A DNA stretch of 64,000 bases from Mastacembelus armatus (taxonomy: Eukaryota; Chordata; Actinopteri; Synbranchiformes; Mastacembelidae): contig NC_046646.1 in the NCBI RefSeq assembly GCF_900324485.2, forward strand, positions 24,226,751-24,290,750. The letters run 5' to 3'. Of this stretch, positions 46,466-55,210 are shown piece by piece; within the stretch, counting starts at the first letter, position 1; each line of letters opens with the position of its first letter. The translations under genes and the position numbers were made by a program. A model generated the notes under the pieces. That model did no database searches. It was not told the origin of the DNA and saw only the letters and a list, made by a program, of their open reading frames with translations.

Positions 46466-49400
46466 ATGACGTCTGCCTCTGCCAAGGTAAGTCTCACCTG
46501 ACTACGTTCGACTTTATTATTGGAGTGCGCTCACTGTGCATTGGGCGCACGGCTGGAAGTTGACGTTACACAGACTCCATTCAACAATTTATACATTTTA
46601 TGCCTTTGCTTGTGGCACAAATAGAAACGTCATGTTAAGTAGATCAACTGTTGTTCTCCCACATCATCAGCATCTAGTGGTGGATTCGGCGTGAAGCTTA
46701 TAGACCTTGGATGTGTCGCTTTAATGTAGAAGTCCAAACAAGCAGCCAGTAGCGGTGTGAACCTTCCTAATGATGAGTCTGAAATCAATAATTATTACAG
46801 TTTTTCTATGGTCTCCATAAGTGTCAGAGATGATTTGTCAATCCCAGGTCCATGGTGGGACCAGATTTAGTTTTTGTTTTTTTTGCATTTTTGTTTAAAA
46901 GATTATTTGAATGATGAATTGATTGTAAAGTAGCACCTGATTAAATTCCTGGTCATTAACTCACATTTGAAGCTCATTAGTCAGTTGTATTCAATGTAAG
47001 GCCGTGGCTGATCTTTTTGAATATTATTTATTATTGATCAGTCTGCAAGTTATTTTCTGTCAGTTGGAAACAAATTTGTGGAGCTATTGTCAACAAATGT
47101 CTTTTATCCAAACAACAGACCTAACACCAGGAAAAGCAGCAACAATTTGAGGCGTCTTTCTTTAAATAGTGATTGATTAGGCTTTTGTCTATATAGTAAC
47201 CAATGAATGGATTAAGTTTAGTTAGTTTAGGTTTGGTTAGACGTGCATCTTGTTTCCATGTTGCTTCAGTTTCATCTCTAACGTTTCAACCTGTGACCTG
47301 CAGGTCGGTGAGATTTTCTCAGCAGCAGGAGCCGCGTTCACCAAACTGGGAGAGCTGACTATGCAGCTGCACCCGGTGTCCGACTCCAGCCCTGCAGGGT
47401 GAGACACATGCACACACACACACACACACACTGGGCTACTTAAAATCCAATTGAACTGCTCTACATTCCTTTAAGAAAAAAAAATGTAACAGTAAATCAG
47501 TGTAAATGAGTAATGTCATCACAGTCCCACCTCACAGTGGCCCAACAGCTTCACTTTCACAGAAGCAACAACAAATTCTTAGTGCTGCATTATAGTGAAC
47601 TGCCTAGTATTGAAAGTAGCTCCGTTACTAGCACCTTGTGAAATACTCACATCACAACTGACAGTTTTGTTTTCCAATTTTAAATATTTCCTGACGTTTT
47701 AGCTGCGTCGTGCTACAAACTTCTTCTCTCTGCTTAAAACAAAGTTGACGTAAAACGAGGATCAGGCTGAGGTTCAGCTCGATGACGCCGATACCGATGA
47801 GGACAAAAATGCCTTTATCAGCCTCAGTATCCGTTTTTTTCTTTGTATCAGATCAGGACGTCCATAGTTGTAAATGATGGAGTAGAGTCTTAAAGTGCAC
47901 AAACTTTTATACAGTTGAACGTGTGAATAATGCAGGTCAGTTCATCAGCAGCTTCATCCCTGAGCAGAGTAGAACAGGGTCTGACCTGTGCATGAAGCTG
48001 TTCTGTATCTCTGACCTGTCATCAATGTGACAGTGTTGGACAGAGGAACAGACTTTCATTTGCTGAAACTGGGTCCTGGTGTTTTTCCACTGGGCGACTC
48101 TGGAGCTGCTCTGTAGGATCCAGCTGAGCCTCTGAAGGTCCAGATGCTGCGTCAGTAAAGAGACTCTGTCGGCCAGTTTGTCAGTTTGTTCCTAAAAACC
48201 CAACTGGCTTCTCTTTGTGTTCGGGATAGAAAGTTTCCAGGTGGGTCTGAACTTGTTTGGCTTCATCCATTCAGAGGCTGAAGTTTAGAGAAACGGCCCA
48301 CTGGGTTCTCTCTGGGCAGCTGGAGTCCTGGTGAAGCCAAGGTCCAGAACTGCTTTTTGTTGTGGTTCCTGACACGTTTGGAGCTGTGGCTGTTGGTTTG
48401 TTCTTTAACAGACGTATGCCTGCAGAGTAGGGACATAGTATTTGTGTTTGGCCCTCGCCATGAGTATAACTCGACCTTCTCCTCGTCCTCAGGGCCAAAT
48501 GGACGGAGACGGAGATCGAGATGCTTCGTTTGGCCGTGCGTCGATTTGGAGACGACCTGAACAACATCAGCACTGTGATCAAAGAGCGCACTGTGTAAGT
48601 CCCACTGGGTTGAAGGACCAGTTCCCCTGCTAGTAATGAGGGTTTAAGCTGTTCACAGACCTGCCAACCTGTTCGCGTTTTGCGTAGCAGGTGCACACTT
48701 TGATGTCGCAGCACGCTGGTACGATTTCTAACACTAACGTAACCAGAAAGCTGGCGATGCCTTTTGAGTTCAGACCCGTTCCACATTCCACAGCGAGGGT
48801 CTTCTCTTTGAGCAATTACGGCAAGTCAACATCGGTGCGTTAGGCCAGAGTCTTCCTGTGTCTGTGGGCTGTCCTAAAGCGAAACAGGACTTGGTCCGAT
48901 CACAGTGTCAGATTCGTTCCCCTGAAATTAATCTTACGAACAGCACGCGACTGAAAAATAAGATGGCGGCTTCTGCGTCTGATACTGACACGAGAGATCA
49001 GGGTTAAGAACTGAACATGGCGGGATGTGCACATACCTGGACTGGTTGGCGGGTTTGTGTTCATTACAAGTAAGATGAAAAAGTAGGGAAGGCATTAATT
49101 CTTTTTACATCATTACACAGAAAAATAATTCAGTTCATGAATTAATGTTTGTTCCTGTAGAAAAATCAGTTTTCTTTAACCTGAAACTTGAGAAATGTTT
49201 TTAGTGCAGTTGGTTTATTTTAAAATTATAATTAAAGACACAGAACTTGTTACAAATGCTTCACTTCTTTGAGTTAATTTATTTAACCTGCAACTATTTT
49301 GATAATTGAAAAATCATTTTAATTAAATCTTGACAGACTTTGCTGGTTAGAAATTAAAGTTTTTATTTGTAGTACGTGACAAAAATAAACGAGTTTTCTA

Positions 49401-51189
49401 AAACAAGAAATTATAACAGACTCATTGAATTAGTAAATAAATGTTTTTATTTACACAGTTTGACAGAGCAAAGTGGTTTATGTGGGAAAAGCAGATGTTT
49501 GCAGTGAAATTACAGAATTAATAAAATAACCAAGAAGGGAAAGGAAACCAGCTGAGATGCCAGGATGTTACTGGTTAGCTCTGATCAGCTGACCTGGCTC
49601 TCCAGTGTTTCATTGATCGAACAGTGAACTGAGTAATTGAGACTAGTTTTTCAATGCAGGCCCACTAAACCCTCAGAACAGAGTCCAGTCCGGGCTGTAA
49701 CCGGCTGGTGACCGGTCTGTTAGTTAACGTCTGCTGTTCTTCTTCTGCAGAGCCCAAATAAAGAGCACCGTGAAGAGGAAGTTGTACGAAGACAGCCGGG
49801 TCCCCATTTCCTCTGAATCCCCAAAGAAGGCTGTCAAGAAAAGCTCCGTCGCCATGACGCCAGCTCCCGCGGCGACCGCTCCCGCCATGATCACCGTGCC
49901 GACCTCGCAGGTTGTCGTGGCAACTGGAATGCAGAACAGCCCCTCCCTGGCCCCACCCATCAAGAAACAGAAGACAGCAGGTGAGAAATTACAGGAAGTG
50001 ACGTTAACTTTAAGTGTCAATAGGTCAGATGTCAATGTGATGATTGATAATGATCAATACCCCCCCCCCCCCCCCCCCAGACGTGACTCTCAGCGCTCTC
50101 AACGACTCCGACGTGAACAGTGACCTCGTGGACATCGAGGGACTTGGAGACGCCTCCAACAAGAAGCTGAATTTTGATCAAGGTCAGTATCATTGACCCC
50201 AAACCCACTTGTAGTTTTCAGCTTCAGAGACTGTTTGAGTCCAAACCCCATCCAGAGACCAACAGCAACAATGTGGTGTATCTGTCCTGGTCAACGTGAG
50301 CTGGGCTGTAGCTCAGGCGGTAGAACAGGTTGGCTACTGCCTGAGAGGTTGGTGGTTCAAGCCCCGGATTCTCCAGCTCACCAAACCCTGAGTTGTGCCC
50401 AGTGGTGAAATAGTGAAGGGCTGGATATGAGTGTGAGACGGTTGTTGCTGTTAGTCTGGACTTGGTTTGAGCTGAACAGAATTTCACTTGGAGCCCAAAC
50501 CCACTCGGACTTTTCAACACTGAAACTAGGATTTGAACAATTTGAAAACACAGTTTTAAAACTGAAGAACAAAATTGGAGCATTTGAAAATAATGTTTGT
50601 GTTTGGAAAAATATCTTCATTGATTGTTACAGATCTGAGTTTTCAGAGTTTTGAGACTTCAGATGTTCAGCTGCAGGTTGACTCTGCTCCTGGTTTAACA
50701 CTTTTTAAGGATCAAGAACAGATACAGATTACTCTTAGCTGATTGGTCAAGTATCTGTGAGCTCCAGCCTGAAGGTGCCGAGCGTCTGAAGTCTCAAAAC
50801 TCTGAAAGCTCAGATTTGTATGTTTTAAAACAGGGGTCTCAAAGTCCAGGGCCACTGTCCTGCTTGTTTTCCAACTATCCCTGCTCTACGCTCTGCTGAT
50901 TACCTGGGTCAGGTGTGTTGAGCCAGTCAGAAGCTGGAAGGGCAGGGACAGTTGGAAAAGAAGCAGGACAGTGGCTCTAGTGGACTGGAGTTGGAGACCC
51001 CTGTTTCAAAAGAGCGAAACTATTTTTTCTAATTTTCTTCAAATGTTCAGGTTTAAAATCATATTTGACACTTTCAATCTTTCAAACCCCCGATTGTGAT
51101 GTGACATCTCACCTGTTTCCTCAGAGAGCCTCAACCTGGACTCCAGCCTCATCATGAACTCCAGTGACCTCCCTCTCCTTTCCCGCTGA
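46466..51189 (+). CDS. bap18: BAP18 chromatin complex subunit (C17orf49)
   Basis: Six coding exons, 46466-46486, 47304-47398, 48493-48594, 49751-49980, 50081-50182 and 51125-51189, give 615 nt and 204 residues. The start [19 protein letters not shown] and [20 protein letters not shown] match human BAP18 almost exactly. The SANT-like domain follows ([19 protein letters not shown], then [19 protein letters not shown], residues about 40-88), then a low-complexity part ending PPIKKQKTA, and [20 protein letters not shown] with KKLNFDQ. Human BAP18 reads the histone H3K4me3 mark with NURF and MLL complexes. The last exon adds [19 protein letters not shown] after the point where the 172-residue human form ends. 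Confidence 0.95.
50295..50440 (+). repeat. tRNA-derived SINE in BAP18 intron
   Basis: An A box (TAGCTCAGGCGG, 50309-50320) and a B box (GGTTCAAGCCC, 50354-50364) are spaced as in a tRNA promoter. The sequence does not fold as a proper tRNA with an acceptor stem and continues into a non-tRNA body, so I call a SINE rather than a tRNA gene. Confidence 0.65.
50633..50819. repeat. Small fold-back element (MITE-like)
   Basis: About 35-bp arms: 'tctgagttttcagagttttg' at the left and its near reverse complement 'caaaactctgaaagctcaga' at the right. The centre is unrelated. No coding content and no clear superfamily. Confidence 0.6.
50831..51003. mobile_element. hAT-type MITE in BAP18 intron
   Basis: A 173-bp element starting CAGGGGTCTC and ending GAGACCCCTG. 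It is flanked by TTTTAAAA and TTTCAAAA, an 8-bp direct repeat with one mismatch, as expected for hAT elements. The body contains inverted 'ccactgtcctgcttgttttcc' -type sequence near both ends, making it almost a hairpin. Confidence 0.7.
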
Positions 51190-51262
51190 CCTTTGACCTC
51201 CCCTGTGCAGAAGAGTCAGGGCTGCATCCTCAACAAATCCAGCCCCCTGCTGCAAACATACC

Positions 51263-51268
51263 TTTATT
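51263..51268 (-). terminator. Poly(A) signal of the small minus-strand gene
   Basis: AATAAA on the minus strand 14 bp after the stop codon of the 64-residue candidate gene. It lies about 75 bp from the BAP18 stop codon, so the two genes converge tail to tail. Confidence 0.5.
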
Positions 51269-51281
51269 TTTTTATAGAAGA

Positions 51282-51829
51282 CTATCCTGTCAGACTCCCC
51301 TGATGTTCATCAGTCAGTCTGTATAAAGCAACAATGAGCTCAGTGTTTGTAAAGACCAACGGGTCCAGTTCTGGGTCCACAAACCTGCCCCTCTTCTTCA
51401 AGAGAAACCGACTGATGAGCTTCAGGTGAGGTTTTGTTTTGCAGCAAAGATGTTTCAGAGCAGAATCAAAGTTTTACGTACCTTGAAGAATAATGTCGAG
51501 CTGCGGCTTCTTGTTCAGGAACCTGTAGAGAAACAGAGTCTGGGAAATCAGGTGAAATTCACTTCCTGCTGTTTGTGGCCTCCTCACTTTTTATTCTTTA
51601 ATGAGTCGCCTGTTTCATGTTGGCACACAAAAGACTAAAGTGAAGACTGTTTACTGTGTTTGGAAACATTCAACAAATCCCGTGTACAGACTCGGACCAA
51701 CACGTCTTATTTCTAAAGTCTCAGTAAACAGGACCTCTGAACACGGGACTTGTTGACAAGAAAAAAAGTAAAACTCACCAGACTGTTGCTCTGAACCCGA
51801 GTCCAGGTTCCCTGGAAGCTGGAGATCAT
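51282..51829 (-). CDS. Unrecognised small spliced gene, 64 residues
   Basis: Three coding exons on the minus strand, 51829-51779, 51522-51482 and 51384-51282, have normal GT-AG ends (CTG|GTGAGT; CTCTACAG|GTT; TCAAG|GTACGT; GGGGCAG|GTT). They close in frame to 195 nt. A noncoding first exon ending at 53816 (TTAGAG|GTAATC) in a CpG-rich promoter would supply the 5' UTR, with an acceptor TCGTGACAG just before the ATG context. The protein starts MISSFQGTWTRVQSN and ends LIVALYRLTDEHQGSLTG. It has no membrane segment or domain that I recognise. Alternatives are an incomplete model with missing exons, or a noncoding RNA. I do not propose a function. Confidence 0.45.
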
Positions 51830-51890
51830 GATGGTTCCTGTCACGAGACACAAACATTTGACTGTGAGCAAAGTTGTTTTAATTATGTTA

Positions 51891-51896
51891 AATAAA
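51891..51896 (+). terminator. Candidate BAP18 poly(A) signal
   Basis: AATAAA about 700 bp after the BAP18 stop codon. If it is used, the BAP18 3' UTR overlaps all coding exons of the small minus-strand gene in antisense. Confidence 0.45.
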
Positions 51897-51997
51897 AAAC
51901 TGAACTCAGAGCAGTTTTTTGGTCTTTTGTTTCATGATGGGATCTTGTTTCATCTGTCCTGTCGGTGCTAAACAGCCCAGCACCTTCAGCAACTATG

Positions 51998-52662
51998 AGG
52001 TGAGAACAGATTCAGAATCAGCGACAGTGAAAACTGGGATTTGAATGTTTGAAAATACATTTTAAATGTGGAAGTTTTCGTTTCAAACCTGAAAGATACG
52101 ATTCAACCCTTTGATAATCTGAATATCTGAAAAATGCTTCATTCTTTTCAAGTTTTAAAACTCGCTTTGCAAACACTCAACTGTGTCGATTCAGTGTTTC
52201 AGATCACGTCATGTTCACGACGTTTTCATCCACCGAGAGTCATTTTTCTCTAAATTTGGCCATAACTTTCACCGTATTTCACCAAATGGAACAACTTTTG
52301 GTGACAATTTAACTCTTTAAATGCCAGTTTCATAAGTGACGTCACAGATTTGGGAAAAAAAAAAACTCAAAATGACTTATTTTCAATATAAAAGTGATCG
52401 TGGACTGACTGGACAATGTTTTACATATGTCAAAGATCAGAAACAACAAGAAATGAGTTGAATGTTTGCAAATCAAGTTTTAAAACTTGAAGAGACTGAT
52501 CTGTGACACTAAAAAGAATAAAGTGTTTTTTCAGATATTCACTTTTTTTTCTAAACGGTTGAATCACATCTTTCAGTTTTTACATTTAAAATGTATTTTC
52601 AAATATTCAAATCCCAGTTTCCAGTGTTGCTGATTCTGATCCTGTTCTCACCTCATCTGCAA
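51998..52662. mobile_element. Large fold-back element with ~200-bp arms
   Basis: The left arm begins ATGAGGTGAGAACAG and runs through 'actgggatttgaatgtttg', 'aatacattttaaatgt' and 'caagttttaaaact'. The right arm is its reverse complement with moderate divergence, ending 'ctgttctcacctcat' at 52662. A unique core lies near 52200-52440. No open frame or transposase is present, so it is a MITE or fold-back transposon. The arms are imperfect, indicating some age. Confidence 0.75.
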
Positions 52663-53300
52663 CAGGAATGAAAGTTTTAGCTTTTAATCAGGGTCAGAAG
52701 TTGGATAAATACAAAACATGACACCTGTGAGCCTGAACTGCTCCGTCAGAACCAAAGAAGCTTTTTGGACCACAGGGGAAACGTCTGGGTCTCAGTCCAA
52801 CAGCACGTCAGTCCAGCACCTGCAGGAATCAGGTTGTTTGGTCAGAAAACGTCTATGATAAAGACAAAAACACTAACAGCTAATTTACTGCGCATGTGTC
52901 GACATTAGTTTGACCTCAGGCTGTAGAAACAGACCTAAGCTCTTTGAGCCGCAGTGAAACTTCAGGTCTGGTTTATCTAAAGGTTCAGGTCCAACACGGA
53001 GCTTTGCGGTTTAAAAACCTGGACCCGTGTACATGCGCGTCAGCTGCCGCCATATTGGTACGGGCTGTGAGTCCAAACAGTTTTAACATCGAGTAGGTTA
53101 CAAAACATTTGAATGTTCTTGTATGACATGTCAGTCAACATGTGATTGTCGATGTCTTGAACCAGGATTTGGACTATTCACAAATCTATTTCCGATACTT
53201 GAAATGACGTCACTGCGCCGTTTTATCGTTCACAGATTATCTGCAAAGTATCGATCACTAGAACAATTAGTTATTTAGTCTGATTCTAGTTACAGACAGT
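52663..53300. other. Inside first intron of small gene, nothing else seen
   Basis: No exon or repeat family recognised. Under the model above this is intronic to the minus-strand small gene. Confidence 0.4.
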
Positions 53301-53318
53301 GACTATTAAACCGTTACT

Positions 53319-53319
53319 T

Positions 53320-53379
<60 letters not shown>
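53319..53379. repeat. (CA)n(TA)n microsatellite
   Basis: A CA run of about 20 bp followed directly by about 40 bp of TA repeat. Confidence 0.95.
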
Positions 53380-53382
<3 letters not shown>

Positions 53383-53809
53383 AACAGATATTTCAGATGT
53401 TTCACCTGTTAAATTACAGATATTTTTAAATCTTACTGGTCCAAATGTGATGATCAATCACTCTGAGCTTTTTATGTTTAGTTAGTATGTTTAGTCAACA
53501 TTTAAAACATCTACAGAGCGTTTAGTCACTTCAGCTTCAGCTTTTAGTTTGAAACATCCAAACAGATTTAAAATCTTTTTCACGTGTCAAATTACAGATT
53601 TGGAATTAGGACAAAAATCAATTAAAAATATTTGTAAACCGACTTTTGATCAGTGATCAATACATCACCTGTATCATCCACCTGATAAACGTTAAAACGA
53701 CCCCAGCCCGAACAACAACACGCTGATTGTAACACGGTGACGTCAGTCATCAATAACATCATTAATCAGATCAATCCCAATAAAACAGATCAATAACAAA
53801 CAATAATCG

Positions 53810-54240
53810 GATTACCTCTAACGCGCCGTGTCGCTGCACGTGCTCAGTTCTGGCTCCTTGGTTCCGGTGCTGCTCGTCACTCCATGAATCTAAGTTCCGT
53901 TTTCTTTGGTCCGGGTCAGACAACGGTCCCGCTTGTCAACGTTTCTCCGCGTCACGAACCGAATTTCTGAAACAGGAAAGTTCTCCGATACAACGTGGAT
54001 CTTCTTCCGGTTGTTACGCGCTCCTTCCCGCGCCAGACTCACTCAACCAATGATCGTAGGGAACGTTGTCACGTGACTTCAAGTGACGCGTTTGAGTTTC
54101 CTGGGATTTTTCTCCGCGAAGAGGAACCGACAGGTTTACAGACGGGTCGGGTCCCTCAACGGGACAAACGAGGCGGTTCCGCACTGTTGGACATAGAGAC
54201 GAGAGAAATAAACAACAAACAAGCCCAAAGTTACTGGTGA
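53810..54240 (-). promoter_or_regulatory. CpG-rich orphan promoter
   Basis: CpG density rises here compared with both sides. A perfect palindrome GTCACGTGAC (54068-54077), an E-box of the USF/TFE3/TFEB type, and a CCAAT box (CCAATGATC, near 54047) are present. On the minus strand a good donor (GTTAGAG|GTAATC) ends a likely noncoding exon at 53816. No other gene nearby lacks a promoter, so it fits the small minus-strand gene. Confidence 0.5.
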
Positions 54241-54527
54241 TAAATGCAAAGCTAAAGCTAAACCAGTTTCTGATTCACACCAGTAACAGGAAATGACGTC
54301 ATTTTAACTGATTTATCAATATTTAGAATTGATTTCATGTCAATTAACTAATCAGCCCAGTTTCAAAAAATACTAAACATTTTCATTCCTCATTATGTAA
54401 ACAACATTTTGTTTTAGTAGAATTAACGAATCAGTTTCAGACTGACAACAATCAGAAAATGACAATAAAACCCACATGGACACACATCTGTTCTAAAAAC
54501 TAAACACAACTTCTCCTATTGCAGATT

Positions 54528-54533
54528 TTTATT
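54528..54533 (-). terminator. Distal minus-strand poly(A) signal
   Basis: AATAAA on the minus strand in a short A/T-rich context just after the orphan promoter region. It could end a long PABIR transcript. Confidence 0.45.
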
Positions 54534-54980
54534 GATAGCTTTCATATACAATATAATATTTATATTTTTCATAGTGTGTACATGGATTGTTTCCACTAAA
54601 AACTAAAACGTCATTCTGCGTCATTTTACAGCCATGAGAGCAGGAAGGAATGAACACTTGAATATAGACTTTCATTTTTCTGTTGCATAAAAATACATCT
54701 TCTCTTTTGTCTTTATGTCGAGAATTTGTCCAAAAGAAAAAGAAAGAAAAAGTATTTACACTCTGAAAATGCTTGTGTGAATGTTTCAGAGATGTGCTTC
54801 TAGTTCCCTTTAACATCGTGAACAAAACTCTCTCAGCCCTTTGTTTAAAGTCCGACTCTCTCCGGCAGATCGCTGTCATGTTCAGCAGCTTTAACCTGTT
54901 TGTTCACAGTGATGAGTGTTAGTGTCCAATGACGATCCTTCTGTTTCGGGGAAACACTCAAACATAAAGAGCTTAAAAGT

Positions 54981-55052
54981 TTGACCAGGGTTCAAACCCA
55001 CAACCTCCTGTGAGGAGACACTGTGATGCCACTGCAGCACCGTGCCACCCTC
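54981..55052 (-). repeat. tRNA-derived SINE fragment
   Basis: On the minus strand the sequence reads GGGTGGCACGGTGCTGCAGT, then 'cctcacaggaggttgtgggt' and a B-box-like GGGTTTGAACCC. This is the conserved head of a common fish tRNA-derived SINE (HE1/Mermaid-like). Only the tRNA-related part remains. Confidence 0.7.
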
Positions 55053-55150
55053 ATTAGACAATTAAAGAAATTCTACAGCAAATGTCCAGGCTGATGTTTT
55101 TGAATGTTTTGTTTTGTCCAGCGAGACAGAAACTTTACTCAAACTGACAA

Positions 55151-55210
55151 ACTCTCAAACCACAGATCCAGCCTGGGGCTTGGTCCAGTCTGGATCTGTG
55201 GTTTGAGAGT
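55151..55210. other. Perfect 21-bp hairpin with 18-nt loop
   Basis: The arm at 55151-55171 (ACTCTCAAACCACAGATCC, then AG) is the exact reverse complement of 55190-55210. The loop is 18 nt. Beyond the perfect stem the pairing weakens but continues partly (TGAC near 55146 with GTCA near 55216). It could be a fold-back remnant, a structured 3' UTR element or a small-RNA precursor. Sequence alone does not decide. Confidence 0.75.

Noticed and set aside
48271-48786. 171-codon minus-strand frame overlapping BAP18 exon 3
   Set aside because: It is antisense to a conserved coding exon and has no recognisable domain.
50309-50364. Possible tRNA gene from A and B boxes
   Set aside because: No acceptor stem closure and the sequence continues as a SINE body.
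54529-54879. 116-codon minus-strand frame near the distal poly(A) signal
   Set aside because: AT-rich, no domain, ends at the poly(A) signal; likely untranslated.
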